Shown one piece after another: positions 1-11,582 of a stretch of 64,000 nucleotides of DNA. How positions within the stretch are numbered: the first letter of the stretch is position 1; every line of letters starts with the position of its first letter. The DNA is from Byssothecium circinans (Eukaryota > Ascomycota > Dothideomycetes > Pleosporales > Massarinaceae): positions 1,400,326-1,464,325 of the forward strand of contig ML976978.1 of the NCBI GenBank assembly GCA_010015675.1, given 5' to 3'. The notes beneath the pieces are model-generated. The model ran no database searches. It saw nothing but the letters and a program-made list of their open reading frames with translations, and had not been told where the DNA came from. The position numbers and the translations under genes were made by a program.

Positions 1-264
1 TATATCTGTATTTAAAATTTCAGCTTAATAGCTCTTATATTAAAATAGTTATTAACGATACAAAAGGTAGAAAATGCTAAGCAAATTTTGGGCGGTTCAG
101 TAGGTTGGGCGGTTCGGTGGTGGAATACGTTATATCTGTATTTAAAATTTCAGCTTAATAGCTCTTATATTTAAATTGTTATTAAAGGTTGAATATTTAA
201 TGTTCCTTGCCAAGCATTTTTGGCGCGCTCGATGGGGTGGCGCGCTTGATAAAGGAATACGTTA
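1..264 (+). repeat. Two-copy tandem repeat, period about 130 bp
   Basis: The first 40 bases recur exactly at 131-170 and the similarity continues weakly beyond. Each unit ends with a G/C-rich pair of short subrepeats followed by the string GGAATACGTT (near 120-130 and 254-263). In unit 1 the subrepeat is GGGCGGTTC; in unit 2 it is GGCGCGCT. This looks like a duplicated terminal region of a mobile element, but no second terminus is visible. Confidence 0.65.
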
Positions 265-365
265 GTTAAAGATAGTGTTAACTAGTTTAAAACTATTTTT
301 ACTTAAAAAGGTATTCCTTTAGCATGTTTATTAAGGACTTAGTCTTTAATATTAAAGGCTTTAGT

Positions 366-531
366 AGCACGTTAGAGGCTTAGAAATTAGCCTCTATTAT
401 ATATAGTAAGAGTAAGCTAAAGTTTACTTTTATATTAAAGTGCTTTAGACTAACGTTATTATAGCATTTTCGCGTTAAAGGTAGTAATAGTATTGCTAAG
501 GAATTCTGCGTAGTTTAGTAGTGTGCGCGGT
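366..531 (+). pseudogene. Decayed pogo/Fot1-like transposase N-terminus (remnant)
   Basis: Read in the frame starting at 366, ignoring in-frame stops, the translation has the layout of the psq-type helix-turn-helix that opens fungal pogo/Fot1 transposases: an S-x-L-E-A start, then a K-L-K-F-type stretch, then the R-L-T-L-L-stop-H-F-R-V-K-G segment (family members typically read S-T-L-R-R-R-F-x-G) and an S-x-A-K-E tail. The two visible stops are TAG codons, as expected from C-to-T mutation of CAG. This is an eye-read resemblance only. It could be chance in AT-rich DNA. Confidence 0.3.
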
Positions 532-621
532 TTAGTAGTGCTTTACGTTATCTCTTTTATATGTAGAAAATATAAGAAATCTAACTATTACTAACGTTAA
601 AGACGCAGCCCCCCACTGCCG

Positions 622-1311
622 TTAGATAAAAGCAGTAGGGTCCTGCTCTCCATAATTCTTGACGTTCCTGTCGAGCTCTTGAATCTTGTGAAGGTTCCGC
701 ATTGACCGCTGTTCGTGATCCTTCATCTTCGTTTCGAACTCTCCAATCCTTTGATGATTTTGTCTGGACTGTTGTTCGTGACTCTTCACCTTCACCTCGA
801 GCCCCTCAATTTTCTCGTTCTTCTCCGCTATATCAATGTCGCTGCACCCAACCTTCGCCTTCAGAGAATTCACCTCGTTATCCAAGCGCTCGGTCTTCTT
901 CGAGAAGTCTTCTACTTGAGCCCTCAGTGCCGAATTTTCCTTCGTCAATTGATCGAGGTCATCAGCCTAGAAAGATTTGTTAGTTGTAGGGGGTCTTGTC
1001 GCAGCACCGTGGTTGCTCACAATCGTCCGCAACTTCTTCGCCGATGTGTCATCGCTGGTCTCCCGGTCGCGCTTTACTCCTAGATTCTCCGCACGCCGGG
1101 ACGGAATTGGAACCGGGATCTTGGCCCGTTTTGCTCGCTCAAAGGGTCTGTGTCGTTGTTGGATCTTCGCCTGCAGGACGCGTATTTTGGCAGAGGTCGA
1201 GAGTGGCAACTGTCCCTGCGCATTCGTCGATTGTGGTGGGGACAGGGAGCGATCTTTGTCGGACATTGGTACAAAAGGTTGAGTCAGTCGAGGAAGCTCA
1301 GGATTTCTCAA
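622..1311 (-). CDS. Small nuclear-type coiled-coil protein, two exons
   Basis: Two open stretches on the minus strand lie in the same frame, separated by one TAG. That TAG is the end of a clean 54-nt intron (967-1020): donor GTGAGC, branch ACTAAC, acceptor CTAG. Splicing gives 211 residues. The first half is basic and disordered, rich in Pro, Arg and Lys, with KRAK- and KK-type clusters that could act as nuclear signals. The second half (about residues 98-200) is charged, with regular Leu/Val/Ile spacing typical of a long coiled coil. A second Met at residue 17 is an alternative start. I do not recognise a family. The gene abuts the AT-rich island at its 3' end, so it may belong to a lineage-specific or transposon-adjacent class. 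Confidence 0.5.
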
Positions 1312-2146
1312 GACTTTTGTTGTGGTTCAAAACTCATCAAGAGAAAATTGGAGAGTTTTTACCAATAGAGGAATGAGTGGGACTCATACTCTGTGGGATA
1401 AGTGAAGGAGAAGAGTTGAAGTAGGTGAGGTGAGACGATTGTGCCAAACGCTCAGCGGTCAAGACCCATAACTTTGACGCTTAATGTTTACAGTGAGACT
1501 TGAAGTTCTCTAATACGTTCATTCAGCAGAAAATAGCGCCTCTAACCTTGGAGCTTGTGAAAACGTGTAATAATTCTTTTACTTTCATATTGCAGGTAGC
1601 TTTTCTACTTGCGTAAAAAGTTTCGCAAGTTTCAATTTATTATGGAGTTATGACAATACTTCTCGTTCTTGTCATTGCTGATAAAATGATATATGTTGCT
1701 ATATAATGTTATGGAATGGTTACGGGGTACATTTAATCGAAAGGCTCTGAGGAAAGGCTTACGTCATACAATAATACCTTAATCGCAATCTCTTGCCTGT
1801 TATAGAGACCATAGCACATGCAGGTACTATACTAGCTTTTTAACGCTTGAACATGTCTGCCATTTCTATTAACCCCTTCCACGTTTTTCTTGCCTTATTG
1901 AGCTTCTCCCTCGGCTGCCTATTCTCATTCTTAAGGGTCCTGATTTGTTCGTTGTTCTTCTTTTGAAGCAGCTATCCTCAGGATGAGGGATGGGGATAGC
2001 TGAAGGATTCCTATCCACACCGAAAGGGGAAGCCATGAGTTAGTGTAACGTTGTACACCTTAGATAACTGTACTAATCTTTAGGTATGCGAGGGTGTAGA
2101 TAAATAATAAAGAAGGAAGATGGGTAAGAGGCTCGAATTTCTACGG

Positions 2147-2212
2147 CGTGCGACCTTAACCGAGCATGTAACTAAAGCACAGGCCTAGAGAATTCAACCC
2201 GTGTGAAGCTAG
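2147..2212 (+). repeat. Dispersed repeat, copy A
   Basis: This segment, beginning GTGCGACCTTAACC and ending CCCGTGTGAAGC, recurs at 19503-19567 with a few substitutions and short indels (roughly four bases in five the same by eye). The flanks do not match. Both copies are in the same orientation. It may be a remnant of a mobile element or a shared non-coding element. Confidence 0.6.
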
Positions 2213-4452
2213 CTATGCCTTTCTCCTCCACAAGCTTCATTTTATCTCCATTCCTTCAGTAACAATTTGTGAATGCTCCCATCAGAGATAGTAATTGCGT
2301 TCTACGTGTTTTAATGGGCCATATCGTTCTGTTGCTAGGTCTTGCGCTGGCTTTGCTCGAGGAGCTCGTTGGGTCGTTCCACCTCTTCTTCGGCTTGCTT
2401 CTGCAGGCGTAAAATTTATTTGGGTGGTCCTCCTCTCCACCTTAGTCGTATATTATACCACAGAATCAGCACGTGTAGGTTCACGTAGCTATGAAGTATC
2501 TTACGACAGTACACAGTCTCATTGATAGGAGACTTCTCACTTATTTCTTTGTTCTTGTAGCCCCATTCGCTTTCCTTCGGCTTGTGGTTCGGGCTTTGAA
2601 TCGGTACTTGGAGTTGTTGGAGCGTAGACCATAGCTTCATCTAGCTCATAAGAAGCTGAATGACGTCGATTGTAAGTTTGAGTCACCAAATTCGGCTCAG
2701 GTTTGGTCGCGAGAGTATGCATTGAGAAGGTCGCTGCTAGTGAGTGTGTTGGATTGGGAGCTCTCTTGTGCGTGCGACACTCGATTTGACTTTGAGATTT
2801 CTTCGTTAAGTTTGGAAAACGTTTCGAGAGACTTTTCCCTTGACTTTCGGGGGATTTATTACCCAACGAAGTCACTTCCATAGCGCTAAACGAAGAACTG
2901 TTCTTGACACTGAGTTACCACGTCACGCTTCTTTAAGACTAAAACAAGAGACATCCCGTCCAAACACAGTCTGCGATAATAATCGACTACATAATGTTGA
3001 GGGTTATCGGCGTCGTGGTCCTGACAGTACAATACTATTACAGTCTTCGCGACCAAATCCAACATCCATCTGCAATCTTCGACGCCACCTTCGAGACCCC
3101 TCACGTTCCCTACCTTTATTACTCCATCCTAACAATCACATAGCCACATCCTTCCATTGTCGCCAGGCTAATACCACATCTCCATCACCATCATCCCCCA
3201 TCCCCCATCCCTATCACAAACCACCTCCCCCTTCCATCGCCCTCCACATCCTGCATACATACCCCGCTCAGCCAACCACCGACACCACCGACGTACCAAA
3301 CCAATCCCATATCAAGCTTCAAAAGCCATGCGCAACCGCGCACACTCGTATCCCCATCAGATCTCGGGCATCAACCCCCTCCTTCACATCTCCCGCCCCT
3401 CCACGACTGCAGCTCGCCAACCCCCGTCGCTCCGCCACCGTCTTTCTCGAAGCACTCTAGAAGGCCGCACCACGCCTATCAGAAGCCGTCCAACACCAAT
3501 AATCCGCGAGTTCCTGAAGTCGTGATAAGAGGTCATCGCGTCGCTAGTCTGCACTAGCCGCATATACCCGCATACTTCCGTTTGGCGCCGACAGCTGCCG
3601 CAGCCTTCCAGCCCTTTTCTTCGCACCTTCCACTGCATGCCCCACGCGCCGGCGCCATCAACCTATCGCCATCTCTTATCTATGGCGAGCAGGCTTCGCT
3701 GGCGGCTTCGAGAAGGCTGCCTTCTTGGTGGTGGTGGGTGATGCAGGACCCGCATCGATGATCGATGGTGACAGGTGTGTGATGTGATGATGTTCCAGGC
3801 ACGGCAGCACGCGAGGCTTCAATGGAGCGGGGACATGTGTGCATGAGATGCAGGACCGGTGTTTGCTGTCACGCATGTCAGAAATCGCTAGGCTCCACCT
3901 AGGCCAGCGGGTTATAGTTTCACAAGGGCGTGGACAATTATCGATAATGGCTGGCATTATTGCTGATAGAGGTACGGGTTGATGATTGCATGCGGTTGGC
4001 CAAGGATGAAAGCATGAATTTCGGAGATCAGGTGTCTTGTTTGGAGAACGTTGGCCGGTAGTACTTTCCACACCGTATACGTATGGATACAGCACTTGCT
4101 GTCGAATCAAACTCCAACCACAGCCGCTCTTGCAACGACTCTCCCCCTTTCACCAATCAACCCACCACGATCCGTATCCCCAACACTCCATCATGCCTTC
4201 TACCCTCCCGTCTTCGTTTTCGAGCCCAGAGCGAAAAGCAAGCCACAGAACATTTCCACCCACCTCGCATCACAACTCGCTAATTAGCTCATTCTCGAAA
4301 TCTACCAACCCCAGCCGTCTATCCACCGTGCCCAGCTCTTACACATGCACCTTTCGTGTCCTCGGAGGATTTCATCCCGCTTCCAGCTCCAGGCCGCTGT
4401 GCTCTGTGATTTCGTCCACGAGTTTCCGTTGGCCGGCTCAATCGGTGCTTTT

Positions 4453-4476
4453 AACTTTCACTTTCACTTTCACTTT
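4453..4476 (+). repeat. Hexanucleotide microsatellite (ACTTTC)n
   Basis: About four tandem copies of ACTTTC in otherwise non-coding, pyrimidine-rich DNA. Confidence 0.8.
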
Positions 4477-6229
4477 TGCATGCAGCTGCACGTAGGCTTG
4501 TACGTACAAACAAAAGCCCCCGCCCTGTCTGTACCACATCAACCGAAAACCTGCATAATCGATAGCGCCGATAAAGAGTTAGTGGGCTATAAGTTCACAA
4601 GCCTGTCAACCACACAAGCACCTGCATCGAACGCATCGAAGCTCCCTCCGTACCGAGGGAGATCTATCTCTCATGTTCTAGGACCGCGGCATCATCTCTG
4701 CATGCGGGATAGTCTCCATGTAGACTTGAGCACGCATATTGATCGTTTTCCCGGTCTGTCGCCCATGCATAGCAAGGAACCCCCGACGGCCAGGTAAGCG
4801 AGGAAGAAAGCCCGGAGTGAGGAAAGAAAAAGGAATAATTGCGGCCGGGAAAGATGTAGGGGAAAAATTCCCTTGTGGCTGACTGGTTGTGTGTGCTGCA
4901 GCGAAGGGGATGGTTTCTGAATCTCCGATGCATGTAGAGAAACGCCTTGCTATATTAGCCGTTGGGCAAGCTCTCCTCACCTCCTCGGCTATTCTATCGA
5001 CAGGATGTATTTGATGGAGAATTGCTCAATCAACGACATTAGCGATAGAACCCCCCCAGCGCAACGGGTAAAAAACGAGCAAGCGAATGTTGATCTTAGT
5101 ACATTCCTCTCATCCCCTCAATAAGCGTGCGGCTCCACTTACCCTGTCCGTTCAGGTGGAGAACGGCGCCTGGCGTTATACTGTTAGCGCGGACGTTCCT
5201 TCCCACAAGCCATCCGCACGGCCCGGAACACGGGCGCTCTTTTCTCCTTCTCTCCCGCCCGCTCGCTGGCGATACTGCGGAAGAAAAAAGAAGACGAGAT
5301 ACGGGCGGGGCATCACGTTATCACAGGAGACAGCTGCGTTGAATTAGGTCCATCCTCGAGCGGTGAGACGCTCGTTTTTTGCTCCACAACAATAAAGTCA
5401 CACTGAAAGCACAGTGAAGAAACAACAAGGCCATTCTGTCTATCATGTTCCAAACGCATTACCATTCGTATTCGTCCTGTGTATAGTACGTTCACGCTTT
5501 TATCAATGCAAGTCTCGTCGTATCTGTGGAGCCGTGGAGAACTCGTTAAGATCCAGTCTCCACCACACCACCCCTAACTTATGTCAGGCCACTTGACTTG
5601 CGTCGTTCAGCCTTAAAGAATAGCACGTAGTGTGGATACCTCAACTCCTCAACTCTTATTTATCCTTCAATGAGAAAATTCGTGTTCAATACCGGCCTTA
5701 CTTGGGTGGTATTTCGACTTCCCACATACTGCATCCTCCTCGCCAGGTACGAACAATCCTCCGGATACGCACGCACGCATACTGTATTTCACAATTCCAA
5801 CCCCCCCCTCCCCCTTTGAAACCCTCCGAACGTAAAAACGCGCGCGATGGCGCAATCACAATGATGTATGTAACATGCTCTACACTAAGCGTCCGAATCA
5901 AATCTCCACAAGACGCAACTCGCTCGAGAAAGGAAAACGGTCGAATGGTACGGAGCATACAACAACGAAACATACACAGCCCTCACACCATCACCGTAAA
6001 GGGTGGAACTACGAATGCAATTTCGCGCCCCGGTGACATACATGTCGGCGCGTCCGGTTGACGGAAAATAAAAGTGAAATGATCGACATAGCGACGGTAA
6101 TTCTGTTTATTTATTTATTCCTATTTGGAGAGCTGGGGTGCTTTAATGAGTACTATAGGTTGTAGGTAGCGGACATGCACGCACAATGCACACACGCACA
6201 TCAACCGAAAACGGTGATTTTCTTTGCTG

Positions 6230-8653
6230 TTAGGTACTCAAGTCGGCTTCTTCCTCTTTATAGCTAACGCGCTGCGATACTCTACCGGATCTTTGTCTCA
6301 TTGGCGCGAGACGAGTCTTCTTGTTCGCACTCGCACTCGCCTTCACAGCGCCGAGGTCATCACCGTCGCCGTCGCTAAGATCGCTCAATGGTGAGCTATC
6401 GTCATCGGATGGACTGGGCGTGGGCACAGCTTTGGGAGCTGCTTTCTTCTTCGCCGAAGCTGCACGTTTCGGCGCTGGTTTTTTGACAGGAGTTGTTGCG
6501 TCGACTTCATCACCGTTCACTAATGCATCATCACCGGCGCTGGCTGCCGCGACTGTGGTCTTCCTCTTCTTCGTCGCGGGTGTAGCGGCGCCGCCATCTT
6601 CCTTCTTCTTGACCACTCGCTTCGGGGGTCGAAGCCAGTCTTCCATGCCCGGAGGCCAGTAGACTCTGCCTTCTGGCCCACCCATTCCGACTTCGTTGTC
6701 AGGGATGAGTGGTGGAGGTTTCTCTTCCTCTTCGACTTCTTTGATCTTCATGTCAAGATCATCTAGCTCATCCGCCTTCTTCTTTTTATCTTTCTTTGGA
6801 GCCTTCTTCGGCTTGGGCTTGAAAGCCTTGTTCTCGTCTTGTCGAACGTGCGGGATGATGTCGCTGAAGGTGTTGAAGCCTGGAAGCTTGAAGGTACGCA
6901 TGAGTTCGAAGACGGCTTGCTCTTTGTCTTTTGCTTCGATCATGAGGTCCATGGTATCTGGACAAGGCGGCATTGTCATGACGCGAGGCGAGTGCTTGCG
7001 TCGAGCTCGACCGGTGATAGCATCTGGACATGGCTCTGAGTAGTGCATCTTTGGGGTAATGCCCTTCTTCGTCCAGGTCTCAATGATCTGCGGGAACAGG
7101 TCTATAATATCTTTCGTGCCCTCACGTATCTTGCTGGCGTCAAATATGATATTGTGATGATGGAAATCCAACACAAACGGTATGTTGAGCTCTTGGCATA
7201 AAGGCAAAAGGTCGTGAACCGACCAGATCACATCGTCATTCTCAAGCACAAGGCGATTCTTGACACTTTGCAGGAGTTTGGCGTAGTTTTCGCGGAATCG
7301 GTCAAGTGTAGCAGCCTTGTCACCAAAAGCGCCTCCAAGATGCAGGATCATGACCGCATCGCGATTTTGCTGAGGCGGAAGCTTCAACAGCGAAAGCATC
7401 TCATCATGGTACGCCAGATCAAGGAATGACGCATCAATGACTTGCTTACGCGGTGATCCGAGCTGGGTGAACTGGCCCGGATGCGTAGTTACTCGATGAC
7501 CCAGTTCACCCACCACTTTACCTACCTCTGCGAGCGTTTCTGCTGCAAAAGGTGCAAGCTTGTAGCCATACTCGGCATGGCTGGCAAAGGGAAACATTTC
7601 GCTGCTCAAGCGCATGAACTTGATCCCGTACTTGTCGTTCCACCGCACCATCTTGGCCACATCACGCGCATTGGCCAGCCCGAGCTCCTCGACATACTTC
7701 CGACCCCGCATGATATCAGCAGGTTGGTCTTTATCCGGGCGATTCTTGGTTGCGTGCTCGGGCTGCGAGGGATCCTTCAAAGGATGGCGATGCTCTAGGA
7801 TGCTGGCAATACGGCATGTCCTTGAACTGAAAACCGGGGGGTTAGCGTTACGAAGGTAGGTGTTCAAGCAGGCCTATCATTTCTATCAATACCGTAACCT
7901 AGTGGGGAAGTGAAGTGGAGGGGCGTAACGCACGTATCCTAACCGTCCCTTCCACGGGAGGGGTAGATAGTCTGAATTCACAGGTGGTGGCCTGGACAGT
8001 GCTTCCTTGACCTCGTCCTCGTCTTGGTCCTCCTTCTCGCCCAGTCCCTCTTCGTCCTCTGGATCGACAGTCACCCCCACGGTCTCCTCAATGACCGTGC
8101 CAGACGGAGCGGTGCCATTCTGAGCGGGGACATTATCGACGACGCCCTCGCACTCCACTTTCACATGCCGCTGGGGGCCCTTCTTGCGCTTGTTCCTGGC
8201 GGGCTGCACTCGGTGATCAGGGCGGACAGCCACTGCCGTGTTGGATGCCGTACCATGCTCTGGCGTATCGTTCGCATTTGCAGGCTCGCCACCGTCCGGC
8301 GAAGCCCGTACTGAAGATTGGCCGTCTAGTATGTCCGGATTTGCATTGGGGTTGATGACTGCGGCGGTGCTAATACGAGATGGCTGACGGCGTGGCTGAG
8401 ACTCTGCTCGTCCGACATTAGATGGCAAAGGCACGGCGGTGCGCTGATGGGGCCTGGGGGGTTGAGATGGGGGGAGGCCAGCGCTCGACGTTGTGGGCAC
8501 GGCGGCCAATCCTGAAGACCGTTTACGCTTGTTGGCCATGATGGGCGTGGGCGGATGGACGAAAAGGGTAGGCAAGGCGCGCTGGTGTGCTCGAAGCGCT
8601 CGAAGTGCGACTTGGGGGCTGACGAGAGGGAACGAAGGAACAAAGCGCAGCAT
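6230..8653 (-). CDS. UVE1: UV damage endonuclease (UVDE/Uve1 family)
   Basis: Two exons joined by a 60-nt intron (7874-7933; donor GTGCGT, acceptor ATAG) encode 787 residues. The junction falls inside the conserved segment RLGY-ACLNTYLRNANPPV. The enzyme incises DNA 5' of UV photoproducts and other lesions, starting a photolyase-independent repair pathway. The TIM-barrel region (about residues 225-555) shows the family's metal and active-site motifs: HPGQF, HLGG, LENDD, DFHHHN and KMHYSEP. Both flanks are disordered and charged: an acidic stretch before the barrel, and a Lys-rich then Ser/Asp-rich tail of about 190 residues, as in other fungal members. The longest start gives an Arg-rich N-terminus with no acidic residues, like a mitochondrial presequence. 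The Met at residue 39 is followed at once by NKRKRSS, which looks nuclear. A tight GATC cluster lies just upstream. Confidence 0.95.
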
Positions 8654-8812
8654 AAATGTCCGATGTCGAGCACTGGCAATCGCAGAAGATATGGGCGGGA
8701 GAGGGGGAATGTCGATGTCGCGCCATGGTGGGCGAAATGGAAAACGCGTGTTTGCGCGTCGACGTCACCACTTTGGCGTGTCCCTCCAGCAGCGATTTGG
8801 TGTTGAAGACGG

Positions 8813-8844
8813 GATCGTGGATCGCGCGGCTCGATCGCGAGATC
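8813..8844. promoter_or_regulatory. Four GATC motifs upstream of the UV endonuclease gene
   Basis: GATC occurs at 8813-8816, 8820-8823, 8833-8836 and 8841-8844, two of them followed by G or preceded by C to give CGATCG-like halves. Light-responsive elements bound by fungal White Collar complexes contain paired GATC/CGAT-type cores, and UV repair genes are known light targets in several fungi. The cluster is 160-192 nt upstream of the longest start codon. That it binds White Collar here is inference. Confidence 0.35.
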
Positions 8845-9947
8845 TTAGCGCGCAACACAAGCACATCCTTGCCCAGACAGAGCAGACAGCCCGCCGACAC
8901 CAAACCCCAAAAACCACCCTCTCGCCACCCTCTCTTCTGCTGTCTCTGGACTGGTGAAGGTGAAGAGCGGAGATGACACGCCGCCACACGAACGAGTCAC
9001 GCCTCACGCCTCGCCCCTCATCAGCCACATCCGACGGGCGCTTGCACGGCGTTCCTCTACCGCGCCGTCCGAGCAAGATGGGAGACATTCACGCCAAAAC
9101 CATTGTTACGTACGAGCAACTGCAGCTTTGTATCACATGGAAAGCCCTCATGAGTCTCCATGTCTCGCGCAGCTTTCGCCCGCTGCTCTGCGGAGTAATC
9201 TAGCCGCCCGCTCCTCCGGGTATCGCATCCTCTGGCCCATCCTTTGGGCATCCCTTGGTGCACCCTTGCATTAGCACATGTAGAGAGTAGAGGTACCTGG
9301 GTGTACTTTGGCGCCATTGTTCGAGGCAGCACGTCTGCTAGTAGGTACATGCGACCTATTATTCGCAAGCAGCAGTGCAAGCGACCTCCTACGCCATTGG
9401 TCCCGTAGCGTAGTGTAGTCGCGGTACTCCATCTCTCGTGCGGCCCTCAAGAAAGGACTAGGCATGACTATCACCAGTCCACTTGGCCTGGACTGTCTTA
9501 GCAAGCTTACCTAGCATTCCTCGGAGCCTGCACGCACGGAGATGACTATGTAGGTGGCCTGCAGGCGTCCGTCTATGCAAAAGCAACCACAGTCGCACAG
9601 CTCTCCTACCATCGTGTGCCCCCTCCGCAATATCTCCTCGGTACTTGAGCATCGTAACCACAGAGAGCGCTCCAGGGTAAGCCATACGCTCGCGGCTCCG
9701 TGCGTTGTCAGCGTGGGGTACATAGCTACAGGACATAATACATAGGATTCATCGCTGTCTTTTATTTCCCTATCTCGTACTGCCAGGTGCCCACAGACCA
9801 CACAACACCTCACCGACCACACTTCATCGAGTGTGTCTTACCCGTCCCCGCACTCGTACCCCTAGCCCTCTTCACTTCCATCCCCTTCCCTTCCCCGTGA
9901 CCACGACGCGGCTCAACGTGCCCCATGCATGTCACTCTTATAACACC

Positions 9948-10040
9948 GTTCAACTATCTATAATCGATACTGCATCGCGCAGGCCCAACCCGGCGCCGAA
10001 CCCCGCTGATCTCTCCTGTTCGAGTGATCGATAGTTGAAC
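9948..10040. repeat. 11-bp inverted repeat, 71-nt loop
   Basis: GTTCAACTATC at 9948-9958 is the exact reverse complement of GATAGTTGAAC at 10030-10040. It stands in non-coding DNA with no gene close by. Confidence 0.5.
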
Positions 10041-11582
10041 AAAGTCTCGACAGGTCCCTGGCACATTATTATAGCTAGTAGACTTTCCCTGCCCATGATC
10101 CACGCGGGGCCCAAATGCACGTCCTCGAGCCTCAGGGTCAAAAGAGATCCGCTGAAAATGTTTGGTTTCCAATCATGTATGAATGCTGCTCCAGCAAAAA
10201 ACATAAGAGGCTTGCCGCCCGACTCGCCCACACCTCATTTTACTCCACGCCTTTACCACCTATGACTTGCCGAACTAGCCAGGGGCACAAAACGCTCCAG
10301 CAGTTCCAAGCAAAGGAAAACGAGTCCAAGTTGGCATAATACGAGCCTCACGACGTCTGTTGGTTACTGCGCCATCCGCCGGCGTCCCCGAACGGCCATA
10401 AACCCCGCGTCAGCACTTTAAATCTCAACCATCCAATCCGCCAACCAACATTGCGCAAACGCCCCGTGGTGGAGCTTAACCCCTGCCAGCTCCTGTGCGT
10501 GTTTGCGCTGTGGCTTTCTGGGAGGGAGGGAGGCTGCCGTACCGGTACGATCAGCGGCCGGCGAACTAAGCGTGGTGAACGAGTACTGGTAGATAATGCT
10601 GCCGTGCAGGTAGAACGAAGAGGTGACTGGTTCCGGACGGAAAGCAGGTCGCAGATGAGGTCTCTGGTGACAGGTTATGATTTGCCATGTGAACGTGGTC
10701 TTTCATTTACTTAGGGCGGGAACTCCCCTACCACTACCACTACAACTACTACTGTGCGCGGTTACCGATGGGGTAAATTGTGTGGTGAGGGGGTCGCTCA
10801 GAGCTAGTCAGCTCATGGCGCTGGGCCGTTGGGCTGAGCGATGTTGCCAAAGCAAAAGGACCGGTGAAGTGGGCAATGGGTGCTGAATGATTGCTTTTCC
10901 AAGGCTTTTGTGCACCCACACTTCCACCTTAGTTGGACGAGCCTCGTGAGTAACGACCGCCCACTTCATCATCTGCTCCAGCTTTTCATATATCCACGCC
11001 CGGTCCATGTGATTGTTTGCGTGAGACATACAGCGTGATGGGAGTAATAGTCAGCTTTGCCGCTTTACGTGCGGTGTCTGCTGAGAGACAGGATCACTGC
11101 AGGACAGCTGTATGTAGGTAGGTAAGACTTTTGCGCGCGTGCGAAAGAACAAAACCGTTTTCCCAGATTTCGTGCATGGTGCATGAAGGGAGCTAACGCA
11201 GAGTCGTACGGACAACACAATAAATAGTAGCCGCACGCACCGCGGTAGTACCATGACCCCCAATTTCCATAGTAATCGTCAGATATGATATCTCCCCAAA
11301 ATACATACGTGATTGCATCCAAAACGGTTTTCTCGAGCTCCGAGTTCCAGAACCCTGTGTGCCCAAACATGCAAGTTTTGCGGAAAGAGAGCCTTACAAA
11401 AATAGCCATTATTGGCAGAGAGAGAGAGAGAGATGGATGCTTGAAAAATACATATACGGCCATTTGCCGGCCAATACCAACCCCGAACCATGATTCCATT
11501 GACCCAATCGTATCATGACTGCGTGAACATCGTGCCACCCAAAATCGTAAACGTGCGGACCGGGAGAGAAAAAATAGGTACA

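Larger units (their letters stand above)
1..605. repeat. AT-rich, RIP-like degraded repeat island
   Basis: This stretch is far richer in A and T than the rest of the window, with many TpA dinucleotides and frequent stop codons in all frames. It ends abruptly near 605, where normal-composition DNA begins. That pattern is what repeat-induced point mutation leaves in ascomycete transposons. It holds a 130-bp tandem duplication (1-264) and a faint transposase-like reading frame (366-531). The element type cannot be fixed from this fragment, which is cut by the window edge. Confidence 0.7.
1312..6229. other. Intergenic, no supported gene
   Basis: About 4.9 kb with no recognisable protein. Several open frames of 60-206 codons exist, but they are low-complexity (Pro/Ser/Thr/His-rich) translations of pyrimidine-rich DNA near 3060-3500 and 4110-4480. 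The least unlikely is a Ser/Thr-rich frame from the ATG at 4192 to 4495, which has a good start context but no family. The stretch also contains one copy of a dispersed repeat (2147-2212) and an ACTTTC microsatellite (about 4453-4476). Confidence 0.6.
8654..11582. other. Intergenic, no supported gene
   Basis: The proximal 350 bases must carry the UV endonuclease promoter, including the GATC cluster. The rest has only short overlapping frames on both strands without recognisable proteins. It holds an 11-bp inverted repeat (9948-9958 with 10030-10040) that could form a hairpin with a 71-nt loop, and a short GA run near 11418-11432 that lies in the likely 3' flank of the next gene. Confidence 0.6.

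Noticed and set aside
2840..3460. 206-codon plus-strand frame
   Set aside because: Translation is Pro/Ser/His-rich from C-rich DNA, with no family motif, no splice logic and overlapping frames on the other strand.
8493..8987. Several 80-154 codon frames opposite and upstream of the UV endonuclease start
   Set aside because: They overlap each other on both strands in GC-rich promoter and coding DNA; only the minus-strand exon continues into a known family.
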